Under the pieces are notes generated by a model. The model was not told where the DNA came from. It did no database searches and saw only the letters and a list, made by a program, of their open reading frames with translations. A stretch of 64,000 bases of DNA from Burkholderia ubonensis subsp. mesacidophila (lineage in GTDB: Bacteria > Pseudomonadota > Gammaproteobacteria > Burkholderiales > Burkholderiaceae). Location of the stretch: NCBI RefSeq assembly GCF_002097715.1, contig NZ_CP020737.1:1550001-1614000 (forward strand), given 5' to 3'. Of the stretch, positions 48,221 through 55,473 are shown in pieces (the stretch's first letter is position 1; each line of letters begins with the position of its first letter). The translations under genes were made by a program, and so were the position numbers.

Positions 48221-49813
48221 TTACTTGTGGATGCCGCCGAGCAGGCCGCCGATCAGCGACGTGACGGGGGCGAGCGGATTCGACGACGTGCCCGAGCCCG
48301 TCACTGCGCCGGTGCCGCCGGCCAGCGCCGGTGCACCCGACGTCGCGCCGCCGACCGCGCCGGTGACCGTGTTCAGCGCCCCCGTGACCGGTGCGAGCGG
48401 GCTGGCGCCGCTGGCACCGCTCGTTGCGCCGCCGAGCGCGCCGGTGACGGTCGAGACGAGGCCGGTGACCGGTGCGAGCGGGCTCGCGCCGCCGGCACTG
48501 CCCGCTGCGCCGCCGAGCGCGCCGGTGACGGTCGAGACGAGGCCGGTGACCGGTGCGAGCGGGCTCGCGCCGCCGGCACTGCCCGCTGCGCCGCCGAGCG
48601 CGCCGGTGACGGTCGAGACGAGGCCGGTGACCGGTGCGAGCGGGCTGGCGCCGCCGGCACTGCCCGCGGCGCCGCCGAGCGCGCCGGTGACGGTCGAGAC
48701 GAGACCCGTGACCGGTGCGAGCGGGCTGCCGGCGCCGCCCGCTGCGCCACCGAGCGCGCCGGTGACGGTCGACACGATGCCCGTGATCGGCGCGAGCGGG
48801 TTGGTGACGCCGCCGCTGCCGCCGGTCAGCAGCCCGCCGACCGCCTTCACGGTATTGCCCGTCGTGGAGGTGGTGTTGCCCAGGCCGGTCGTGACCGGGT
48901 TGCCGCCCGTCGACGCGATCATTGCGCCGGCCTGGTTCAGGCCGTTGCCGAGCGTGCCGAGCAGCGTGTTGACCGGCGCGCCGAGGCCGGTCGCAGTGCC
49001 GATCGTCTGGGTCGTGTTGCCGACCATCGTCGTGATCGGCGTGATCACGGAGCTGACGGTCTGCGTGACTTGCTGGATCGGGCCGGTCGACAGGGCGTTG
49101 GTGAGCGTGTTGCCGCCGTTCGCGACGGTGTTGCCGACCGTCGATACGAGGCCGCCGACCGCGCCGGTCACGGGGGCGAGCGGCGACAGCGGGCCGCTGC
49201 CGAGGCTCGTGACGAGGTTGCCGGTCTGCGTGACCGCGTTGCCGAGCTGATTGACCACGCCGCCGGTGCTGGCCACCGTGACGCCGACCGGATTGCTGGT
49301 TGCGCCGAGCTGGCCGAGACCGTTGCCGATGCCATTGCCGAGCGCAGTCACCGCGCCGCCGACGCTTTGCACGATGCCGCCGGCCGACTGCGTCGTCTGC
49401 GGGTTGACGCCCGGCAGCGTCTGGCTGCCGACCACGGTGCCGAGACCCGACACGGTCGAACCGACGCCGGTCACGATGTTGCTGCTGCTGGCGAGCACGT
49501 TGCCAACCGCATTCGACGACACGCCCGACGTGCCGCTCGTTCCGCTGGTCGTGCCACTGGTGCTGCCGCTGGTGCTACCACTCGTCGAACCGCTGGTGCT
49601 GCCGCTCGTGCTGCCCGACGTGCCGCTCGTCGAGCCCGACGTGCCGCCGCCGGACGTGGAAATCGAATCGCTGCCGCCGCTCGAATTCGAGCCGCCGAGG
49701 CCCTTGCTGATCGAACCGGAGCCGCCGCAGGCGGAGAGGGAAAGCATGGCTGCCACGGTGGCCGTGATCAGAGTCGTCCGGAGCGTGCCATGAGGGATTA
49801 CCTGAATGTCCAT
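48221..49813 (-). CDS. Gly/Ser/Thr-rich repeat lipoprotein with 27-residue tandem repeats
   Basis: 530 residues from ATG 49813 with GAGGACGAA as ribosome site. Lipoprotein signal (AAMLSLSACGGS). The N-terminal linker is a (GSTS)n run near residues 58-95. The middle contains Gly/Val/Thr units, and the C-terminal part has about five 27-residue repeats of the form SPLAPVTGLVSTVTGALGG plus AAGSAGGA, three of them nearly identical in DNA. Charged residues are almost absent. First gene of a three-gene leftward operon (repeat lipoprotein, repeat lipoprotein, TpsB-like barrel) with a consensus sigma-54 promoter 41 bp upstream of the start. Function unknown; an adhesive or matrix role next to the Tad pilus is inferred. 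Confidence 0.8.
   Translation of the reverse strand: MDIQVIPHGTLRTTLITATVAAMLSLSACGGSGSISKGLGGSNSSGGSDSISTSGGGTSGSTSGTSGSTSGSTSGSTSGSTSGSTSGTTSGTSGTSGVSSNAVGNVLASSSNIVTGVGSTVSGLGTVVGSQTLPGVNPQTTQSAGGIVQSVGGAVTALGNGIGNGLGQLGATSNPVGVTVASTGGVVNQLGNAVTQTGNLVTSLGSGPLSPLAPVTGAVGGLVSTVGNTVANGGNTLTNALSTGPIQQVTQTVSSVITPITTMVGNTTQTIGTATGLGAPVNTLLGTLGNGLNQAGAMIASTGGNPVTTGLGNTTSTTGNTVKAVGGLLTGGSGGVTNPLAPITGIVSTVTGALGGAAGGAGSPLAPVTGLVSTVTGALGGAAGSAGGASPLAPVTGLVSTVTGALGGAAGSAGGASPLAPVTGLVSTVTGALGGAAGSAGGASPLAPVTGLVSTVTGALGGATSGASGASPLAPVTGALNTVTGAVGGATSGAPALAGGTGAVTGSGTSSNPLAPVTSLIGGLLGGIHK
48380..48784. repeat. 81-bp tandem repeats encoding 27-residue units
   Basis: Copies begin near 48380, 48461, 48542, 48623 and 48704 (period exactly 81 bp), each containing GTGACCGGTGCGAGCGGG and CGCCGGTGACGGTCGAGAC; a shorter diverged unit follows. 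Because the period is a multiple of three, copy-number change would lengthen or shorten the lipoprotein in frame. Confidence 0.9.
49530..49640. repeat. short Ser/Thr/Gly-codon repeats
   Basis: Irregular 12-bp units (GTGCTGCCGCTG-like on the plus strand) encode the GSTSGSTS linker of the repeat lipoprotein. They are more degenerate than the 81-bp repeats. Confidence 0.6.
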
Positions 49814-49864
49814 TTCGTCCTCGCATTAAAACTGATGTTGTGTTGAGTGGTGCGCGGACTACTC

Positions 49865-49880
49865 TGCAACTGGCGTGCCA
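49865..49880 (-). promoter_or_regulatory. consensus-perfect sigma-54 promoter of the repeat-lipoprotein/TpsB operon
   Basis: On the minus strand TGGCACGCCAGTTGCA matches TGGCACGNNNNTTGCA at every defined position. The predicted start, near 49854, gives a 41-nt leader before the ATG at 49813. Confidence 0.85.
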
Positions 49881-50009
49881 TTTCGGCGATTGCCGGTTAG
49901 ACGATGGGTTTTAAACGGGGTATTTCCTTATCGGAAAAGGACTTGCGTGAACTGAAAGATTGTTGAAATTGTTTGAGCGGCCGGAACTGGGAACGATTTC
50001 ATCCGGTTC

Positions 50010-50053
50010 GTAACGTAACGTCACATCATTGGCGTTACGCGAACGACGTAACG
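50010..50053 (-). promoter_or_regulatory. candidate enhancer (UAS) for the sigma-54 promoter
   Basis: GTAACGTAACGTCAC (50010-50024), then the inverted repeat CGTTACG-N7-CGTAACG (50033-50039 and 50047-50053). The centre lies about 150-190 bp upstream of the leftward start site. The first element matches the reverse complement of 14032-14046 at 14 of 15 bases. Confidence 0.6.
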
Positions 50054-50099
50054 TGCGGGGACAGGAGGGCGGGAACGGTCGTGCTGTTTTATAGGTGGA

Positions 50100-50117
50100 T
50101 TAGATGTGCACATCTAA
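50100..50117. promoter_or_regulatory. 18-bp perfect palindrome
   Basis: TTAGATGTGCACATCTAA is self-complementary over all 18 bases. No T run follows, so it is more likely a dimeric regulator's operator than a terminator. It sits between the two divergent operons. Confidence 0.6.
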
Positions 50118-50143
50118 CCTATCGTAAATCCTATGTGTAAGAC

Positions 50144-50274
50144 GTACCGAAACACCGTACAAATAGGGTGTGCTACGCGTCGATTTTTCGATCAGGATTG
50201 TTAAAAGAGGTTGGAAATTAAAAGGGATCGGAGATAAGATCCGTGGCGGGTGTAAGTTTTGTACGATTCGGTAC
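50144..50274 (+). promoter_or_regulatory. pair of inverted GTACCGAA/GTACAAA boxes flanking a probable flp promoter
   Basis: Box 1 (50144-50163) is GTACCGAA-N5-GTACAAA. Box 2 (50258-50274), read on the minus strand, is GTACCGAA-N2-GTACAAA. They share 15 bases in opposite orientation. Between them lies TTGGAA (50211-50216), an 18-bp spacer and TAAGAT (50235-50240), a possible sigma-70 promoter for flp. Confidence 0.4.
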
Positions 50275-50477
50275 AGACGTTCGAGGAGGATCAATGGCGC
50301 GAATGTTAACTTGCATCAAATGATGATCCGCGTCATGCAAGACGCGCTATAAAGAATGGGCATCCGGTCTTTGTCGCAGCAGGTGTGGCAAACGACGCGG
50401 AGCGAGGCCGAATATGCGGGGACCCAACCTTCGCATAAGCGGCCAGAGAAACAAACATACAGGCACGAGGAAATAAA

Positions 50478-50654
50478 ATGAAAGCAATGATGATTCGCTT
50501 CCTCAAGGAGGAAGACGGGGTGACCGCGATCGAATATGGTCTGATCGCGGGTCTGATTGCTGTTGCCATCATGACGAGCGTCACGGATATCGGCACTCGA
50601 CTGGGTCTGGTGTTCACCAACATCTACAACCAGCTGGCAACCGCCGCGGGCTGA
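50478..50654 (+). CDS. flp: Flp/Fap-family pilin
   Basis: 58 residues starting MKAMMIRFLKEEDG, with GAGGAAAT upstream. The prepilin site G-VTAIEYGLIAG (cleavage after Gly14) carries the conserved Glu/Tyr pair of Flp pilins, followed by a hydrophobic helix (LIAGLIAVAIMTSVT) and a short polar tail. It is the structural subunit of the Tad pilus, processed by the CpaA peptidase encoded next. It is separated from the rest of the locus by 76 bp and preceded by a long leader, suggesting strong separate expression. Confidence 0.95.
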   Translation: MKAMMIRFLKEEDGVTAIEYGLIAGLIAVAIMTSVTDIGTRLGLVFTNIYNQLATAAG

Positions 50655-50730
50655 TCGCTGCGTTCGGTAGTCGTGGCAAGCGAGTCGCGATTGCGACTCG
50701 CTCGTTGTCGCACGCGCGTCCGGTTTCGAC

Positions 50731-51231
50731 ATGGCACTCCTGTTCAGCATCGGTATTTTTTTCGCCTGGGCGATGCTCGTCGCACTCGGCGATATCCGCT
50801 TTCGACGCGTACCGAATACGCTGGTCGTCGCGGGATTGATTGCGGGATTCGCAAGCACATTCGCGCACGCAAATCCATTCGGCATTTTCCCGAGGCAGGC
50901 ATTGATCGGCATGCTGGTCGGGGCAGTCAGCCTTTTCCCCTTTTTCGCCTTTCGCGTCATGGGCGCAGCGGACGTGAAGGTATTCGCGGTGCTCGGCGCA
51001 TGGTGCGGCGTGCATGCGCTGTTCTGGTTGTGGGCGGTCGCGAGCATCACGGCCGGCGTGCATGCGCTTGCGCTGATGGCGATGTCGAACACGTCGATCG
51101 GCGCGTTGCGGCGGCGCGGCGCGCCCGCGATGACATTGGGCGGCCGGCGCGCGACGCCGTATGCCGCTTGCCTCGTGGCGCCGGCGGCAGGGTGGCTCGC
51201 GCAGCTCGTCGTATCGGGGAGCGTGCAATGA
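50731..51231 (+). CDS. cpaA: prepilin peptidase CpaA/TadV
   Basis: 166 residues, a small type IV prepilin peptidase without the N-methylation domain. Several membrane segments; the two catalytic aspartates are Asp21 (LGDIRFRRVPN) and Asp81 (MGAADVK, a variant of GxGD). It cleaves the Flp prepilin and probably the TadE/G pseudopilins at the inner membrane. Its stop overlaps the tadE start (ATGA). Confidence 0.93.
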   Translation: MALLFSIGIFFAWAMLVALGDIRFRRVPNTLVVAGLIAGFASTFAHANPFGIFPRQALIGMLVGAVSLFPFFAFRVMGAADVKVFAVLGAWCGVHALFWLWAVASITAGVHALALMAMSNTSIGALRRRGAPAMTLGGRRATPYAACLVAPAAGWLAQLVVSGSVQ

Positions 51232-51698
51232 CGACGCAGCGGCAGCCGCGCGCATGGCGGCGCCAGCGGGGCGCGACGGCGGTCGAGTTCGCGCTCGTGT
51301 TCCCGCTGTTCTTCGTGATCTTTTACGCGCTCGTGTCGTACGGGCTGATCTTCGCGATCCAGCAGAACCTGACGCTGGCCGCGACCGAAGGTGCGCGGGC
51401 GGCGCTGAACTACGTGCCCGAGGCGAACGGCCAGGGGGCGCAGGCGCTGCAGGACCGCGCGAGTGCAGCCCGCAGGGCCGCGCAGAACCTGACCCGCTGG
51501 CTGCCGAACGTCGTGGTGCCGGCGCCGTCGTCGGCGTCGTGCAGCTACGACGCGTCGATGTACTGCGTGACGGTCATGGTGACCTACCCGTATGCGCAAT
51601 ATCCGCTGGTGCCGTCGCTGCCGCTGCTCGGCCTCGTGTTGCCGAGCGCGCTGACGAGCACGGCGACCGTGCAGATCAATCCGGCGACCATCCTGTGA
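51228..51698 (+). CDS. tadE: TadE-like pseudopilin
   Basis: 156 residues from ATG 51228, overlapping cpaA by 4 bp. The TadE motif RGATAVEFALVFPLFFVIFYAL near the N-terminus includes a prepilin-like cleavage site and Glu5-equivalent. The remainder is a soluble periplasmic domain with a Cys pair (SCSYDASMYCV). It is a minor pilin needed for Flp assembly. The frame is open upstream but the extra part is non-native. Confidence 0.92.
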   Translation: MTTQRQPRAWRRQRGATAVEFALVFPLFFVIFYALVSYGLIFAIQQNLTLAATEGARAALNYVPEANGQGAQALQDRASAARRAAQNLTRWLPNVVVPAPSSASCSYDASMYCVTVMVTYPYAQYPLVPSLPLLGLVLPSALTSTATVQINPATIL

Positions 51699-51793
51699 CG
51701 CAGCATGCGCGACGCGATCCCGATGCGTGAACCCTGATCGGCACTTCGACCCAACCGACACGACAACATCACTGACGGCACCCGACACTCACC

Positions 51794-52696
51794 ATGGCGA
51801 ACAACCTGACCAAAATCATCGCCGGCCTGCTGATTGCGATCGCAGTATTGCTGGGCATCTATGCGTGGATGCTCGGGCGCGGTCCGGCCCATCCGCCGGC
51901 GCCGGTCGTGGCGCCGGCCGCGGTGGCGAGGACGGTGCCGCTCGTCGTCGCCGCGCGCCTGCTGCCGGCCGGGCAGGCGATCACCGCAGACGGGCTGAAG
52001 ATCGTGCAGGCGCCGGTGTTGCCGGCGGGCGCATTCAGCGATCCGGAGGCGCTCGTCGGCCGCGTGCCGGCGAACGACATCCTCGACGCGTCGCCCGTGC
52101 TCGCGGCCGGGCTGACGTCGGGGCTCGCGGACCAGGTGGCGCCCGGCGAGCGGGCGGTCGCGGTCAGGGTGGATGAAACGAGTGCGGTCGGCAACCGGCT
52201 GCGGCCCGGCAACTTCGTCGACGTGTTCCTGAACCTGAAGCGCGAGGGCGGCGCAGGCGGCCAGACCGGCTCGGAAATTCCGCGTACGCAGGCGCGCCTG
52301 CTGCTGTCGAAGGTGCGCGTGCTGGCGTTCGGCGACGCGACGCCCGATCGCGACGGCGCGGCGGGAGCGACGAGCATGGCGCGCACGGCGGTGCTCGCGG
52401 TGCCGACCGCGCAGGTCGACTCGCTGACGCTGGCCGACGCGAACGGCCGCCTGACGCTCGCGCTGCGCAATCCGCACGATGACGATATCGCCGCGCAGAC
52501 CGTCGCGATACGGACGATGGGCGAGCTCGGGCCGTCGGCGGTGGCGGCCACGGGCGTCGCGCTCGACGAGCTGTCCGCGTCGCGCGCGCGCGGCGCGTCA
52601 CGCGAGCCGGCCGCGCCGCGCGCCCCGGTCGTGGCGCGCCCGGGCGGCGGCATCGAAGTGATTCGCGGCGGGCGGGCCGAGACGGTCGCCTATTGA
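51794..52696 (+). CDS. cpaB: Flp pilus assembly protein CpaB/RcpC
   Basis: 300 residues. An N-terminal anchor (IIAGLLIAIAVLLGIYAWML) is followed by a SAF domain (VPLVVAARLLPAGQAITADGL) and a second conserved part (VAVRVDETSAVGNRLRPGNFVDVFL). CpaB proteins are periplasmic partners of the secretin, possibly contacting peptidoglycan. The C-terminal tail is Ala/Arg/Pro-rich. It is followed 47 bp later by the secretin gene. Confidence 0.92.
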   Translation: MANNLTKIIAGLLIAIAVLLGIYAWMLGRGPAHPPAPVVAPAAVARTVPLVVAARLLPAGQAITADGLKIVQAPVLPAGAFSDPEALVGRVPANDILDASPVLAAGLTSGLADQVAPGERAVAVRVDETSAVGNRLRPGNFVDVFLNLKREGGAGGQTGSEIPRTQARLLLSKVRVLAFGDATPDRDGAAGATSMARTAVLAVPTAQVDSLTLADANGRLTLALRNPHDDDIAAQTVAIRTMGELGPSAVAATGVALDELSASRARGASREPAAPRAPVVARPGGGIEVIRGGRAETVAY

Positions 52697-52743
52697 ACAA
52701 CTCCTGAACGACAACCCGCACGGTCATCGAAAGCAGCGACACA

Positions 52744-54168
52744 ATGAAGAACACACTGATTGCATTCGCGATTGCCATCTGGACCCTGACATGCGCGACG
52801 CTGGCCGCGGCGGCCGGCGCCGGCGCATCGATCGATCTCGCCGTCGGCTCGCAACGGCAGATCGCCGCCGGGCGCGCGCTGCAGCGGGTGGCGGTCGGCG
52901 ATCCGTCGGTGGCCGACGTGCTGATCATGAAGGGCAGCCGCGCCGGCGCCGTGCTGCTGGTCGCGAAGGCGCCCGGTTCGACGAACGTGATGCTGTGGGA
53001 GCGCGGCCGCGACGAGCCGACGGTGTGGAACGTCAACGTCGTCGACGCGGCCGCGCATGCGGTGCTCGACAGCTCGACGCCCGACGTGAAGGCGTATGGC
53101 GACGTCGCGGTGCTGTCCGGTTCGGCGGCGTCGCTCGATGTGCACGAGCGCGCCGCCGCGATCGGCCAGCACATGGCCGACAGGAGCGGCGCGGCAGCCG
53201 GCGCAAACTGGGGCGTGGGGAGCGGGGGCGCGACCGGCAAGCGCGGCGGCGGCGCGAACGGAACGGGCGGCAAGGGCGGCGCGGTGATCGACACGTCGAC
53301 GGTCGGCGGCCGGAACACCGTGCAGGTCGACGTGCGCGTCGTCGAATTCAGCCGCTCGGTGCTGAAGGAGGCCGGGCTGAACTTCTTCAAGCAGAGCAAC
53401 GGCTTTGCGTTCGGTTCGTTTGCCGCGGGCGGCCTGCAGTCGATCACCGGCGCCGCGACATCCGCCTTCCAGGCGACGGCCGGCATTCCGGTCGCATCCG
53501 CGTTCAACCTCGTCGCGAACTCGGCCGGCCGCGGCATCTTCGCGAACCTGTCGATTCTCGAAGCGAACAATCTTGCGCGGGTGCTCGCGCAGCCGACGCT
53601 CGTCGCGCTGTCCGGCCAGAGCGCGAGCTTCCTCGCGGGCGGCGAGATCCCGGTGCCGGTGCCGCAGGCACTCGGCTCGACGGCGATCCAGTGGAAGCAG
53701 TACGGCGTCGGCCTCACGCTCACGCCGACCGTGTTGAGCCCGCGCCGCATCGCGCTGAAGGTCGCGCCGGAATCGAGCCAGCTCGATTTCCTGCACGGGG
53801 TGACGATCAACAGCGTCGCGGTGCCCGCGATCACGACGCGCCGCGCCGACACGACGGTCGAGCTCGGCGACGGCGAGAGCTTCGTGATCGGCGGCCTGAT
53901 CGATCGCGAGACGATGTCGAACGTCAACAAGGTGCCGGTCCTCGGCGACTTGCCGATCATCGGCGCGTTCTTCAAGACGCTCAACTATCAGCAGAACGAC
54001 AAGGAGCTGGTCATCATCGTGACGCCGCACCTCGTCGCGCCGATCGCGAAGGGCGCCTCGCTGCCGGCCACGCCGGGCGAGCTGTCCGAGCAGCGCGACG
54101 GCCCGGTGTGGCGGTCGTACCTCGGCGGCATCGCATCGCCCGACGCGGCGCCGGGGTTTTCGAAATGA
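52744..54168 (+). CDS. cpaC: Tad secretin CpaC/RcpA
   Basis: 474 residues. A signal peptide (MKNTLIAFAIAIWTLTCATLAAAA), an N-terminal pilus-assembly domain (IDLAVGSQRQIAAGRALQRVAVGDPSVADV), a Gly-rich spacer, then the secretin domain with VDVRVVEFSRSVLKEAGLNF, SFLAGGEIPVPVPQ, and GLIDRETMSNVNKVPVLGDLP at the C-terminal S-domain-like block. It forms the outer-membrane pore for the Flp pilus. It likely needs the BAM complex and possibly TadD as pilotin-like helper. Confidence 0.95.
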   Translation: MKNTLIAFAIAIWTLTCATLAAAAGAGASIDLAVGSQRQIAAGRALQRVAVGDPSVADVLIMKGSRAGAVLLVAKAPGSTNVMLWERGRDEPTVWNVNVVDAAAHAVLDSSTPDVKAYGDVAVLSGSAASLDVHERAAAIGQHMADRSGAAAGANWGVGSGGATGKRGGGANGTGGKGGAVIDTSTVGGRNTVQVDVRVVEFSRSVLKEAGLNFFKQSNGFAFGSFAAGGLQSITGAATSAFQATAGIPVASAFNLVANSAGRGIFANLSILEANNLARVLAQPTLVALSGQSASFLAGGEIPVPVPQALGSTAIQWKQYGVGLTLTPTVLSPRRIALKVAPESSQLDFLHGVTINSVAVPAITTRRADTTVELGDGESFVIGGLIDRETMSNVNKVPVLGDLPIIGAFFKTLNYQQNDKELVIIVTPHLVAPIAKGASLPATPGELSEQRDGPVWRSYLGGIASPDAAPGFSK

Positions 54169-54204
54169 ACGCGGGGCGTGTCGTCGCGCGCTATCTGACG
54201 GGGG

Positions 54205-55470
54205 ATGTCCCACATGAACGCGAGAACCCATTCGTTGGCTGAGCCCGCCGTGACCGACTACTTCGTATGCGCGTCGCAGCACGACCGGCATATCGGCTGG
54301 CTCGGCGAGACGCTGGTGCCGGCCGGCGCGGTGGAAGCCGCGCCGCTCGACCCGGGCGCGCTCGCGCAGCGCATCGCGGGGCTCAATCCCGCGATCGTCT
54401 TCATCGACTTCTCCGGCGCGCAGGCGGCGGCGAGCGCGGCGGCCGCCGCGGTGCGCGTCGCGCATCCGGGGCTGCCGGTCGTCGCGCTCGGCACGCTCGC
54501 CGAACCGGAAAGCGCGCTCGCCGCGTTGCGCGCGGGCGTGCGCGACTTCATCGACGTGTCCGGCGCCGCGGAAGACGCGCTGCGCATCACGCGCGGGCTG
54601 CTCGAGCACGCGGACGGCAGCGAGCCGGCGAACCGTCACGGCAAGCTGGTCGCGCTGCTCGGCGCGCGCGCCGGGATGGGCGTGAGCACGCTGGCCGCGA
54701 ACCTGTCGGTCTGGCTGCACAAGCGCGGGGCAGCGGGCCCGGCCGACTGCGCGTCGCACGGCCGGCAGACGGCGCTCGCCGACCTCGGGCTGCCCGCGGG
54801 CGACAGCGCGCTGTTCCTCAACACGCGCTGCGAGTTCCACTTCGTCGAGGCCGTGCGCAACCTGCGCCGCATCGACCGCACGTTCGTCAACACCGCGCTG
54901 ACCCGCCATGCGAGCGGCGTCGCGCTGACGACGCTGCCGCCGAACCTCGCCGACCTGCGCGAGGTGTCGTACGCGTCGTGCGTCGGCCTGCTGAACCGGC
55001 TGCGCGCGTTCTTCGACCAGCAGATCGTCGATCTCGGCGGGTTCTCGAACCGGGATTTCGTCGCGCAGATCGCGGCGGCGTCCGACGAGGCGTGGCTCGT
55101 CTGCGACCAGGGCGTCGCGTCGATCGTGTCGTCGGTCGACCTGCTCGAGGGGCTGCGTGATGCGGGCGTCGACAGCGGCAAGCTGCGGCTCGTCGTCAAC
55201 CAGTACGACCCGGCGCTCAGCCTGACGCCGACCCAGATCGCCGACCGGCTCGGGATCGCGCTGCTGGCGACGCTACCCGCGCGCCGCGTGCCGATCGGCC
55301 AGGCGGCGAACCAGGGCCGGCTCATCGTCGACACGGCGGAGCGCGACCCGTACGTGCGCGCGCTCGAGCCGCTCGCCGAGCGGCTGGCGGGCGCCGCCGC
55401 CGCACCGCGCGCCGCGGCGGGACTTTCCGCGCTCAAGCGCTTCATTCACCCTTCGTCCAGGCGATCGTAA
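54205..55470 (+). CDS. tadZ: TadZ/CpaE pilus localisation ATPase-like protein
   Basis: 421 residues from ATG 54205 (ATG 54214 is an alternative). An atypical receiver-like N-domain (AIVFIDFSGAQAAASAAAA, RAGVRDFIDVSG) precedes a ParA/MinD-like domain. The P-loop is non-canonical: GARAGMGVSTLAANL has Val where MinD-type proteins have Lys, consistent with nucleotide-independent or atypical TadZ proteins. TadZ marks the site for Tad assembly, often the pole. It ends 3 bp before tadA. Confidence 0.9.
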   Translation: MSHMNARTHSLAEPAVTDYFVCASQHDRHIGWLGETLVPAGAVEAAPLDPGALAQRIAGLNPAIVFIDFSGAQAAASAAAAAVRVAHPGLPVVALGTLAEPESALAALRAGVRDFIDVSGAAEDALRITRGLLEHADGSEPANRHGKLVALLGARAGMGVSTLAANLSVWLHKRGAAGPADCASHGRQTALADLGLPAGDSALFLNTRCEFHFVEAVRNLRRIDRTFVNTALTRHASGVALTTLPPNLADLREVSYASCVGLLNRLRAFFDQQIVDLGGFSNRDFVAQIAAASDEAWLVCDQGVASIVSSVDLLEGLRDAGVDSGKLRLVVNQYDPALSLTPTQIADRLGIALLATLPARRVPIGQAANQGRLIVDTAERDPYVRALEPLAERLAGAAAAPRAAAGLSALKRFIHPSSRRS

Positions 55471-55473
55471 GCG

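Larger units (their letters stand above)
49814..50477. other. divergent regulatory region between the repeat-lipoprotein operon and the Tad/Flp locus
   Basis: 664 bp without a protein gene, notably more AT-rich than its surroundings. Left to right it holds the leftward sigma-54 promoter, GTAACG-type inverted repeats, an 18-bp perfect palindrome, two inverted 15-nt boxes and a likely flp promoter. A leader of about 230 nt follows, with a GGATC/GATCC hairpin and two tiny overlapping ORFs near 50294-50352. A 60-codon frame across 50170-50352 was judged random. Confidence 0.7.

Noticed and set aside
48380..48784. CRISPR-like repeat pattern
   Set aside because: The 81-bp units are contiguous and coding, with no spacers; they are protein repeats.
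46828..49813. Collagen-like (GXY)n proteins
   Set aside because: Gly is frequent but does not recur every third residue over any long stretch, so a triple helix is not supported.
45001..49813. Classical two-partner secretion system (TpsA plus TpsB)
   Set aside because: Neither upstream protein has the TPS/haemagglutination-activity domain or the size of TpsA exoproteins, and both carry lipoprotein signals.
50170..50352. A 60-codon ORF before flp
   Set aside because: Basic, aromatic random-looking sequence lying across regulatory boxes, with no ribosome site and no resemblance to a pilin in that frame.
50054..50477. Sigma-54 promoter for flp
   Set aside because: Candidates such as TGGCGCGAATGTTAAC near 50297 have the wrong distance between the GG and GC elements; a sigma-70-like promoter near 50211-50240 fits better.
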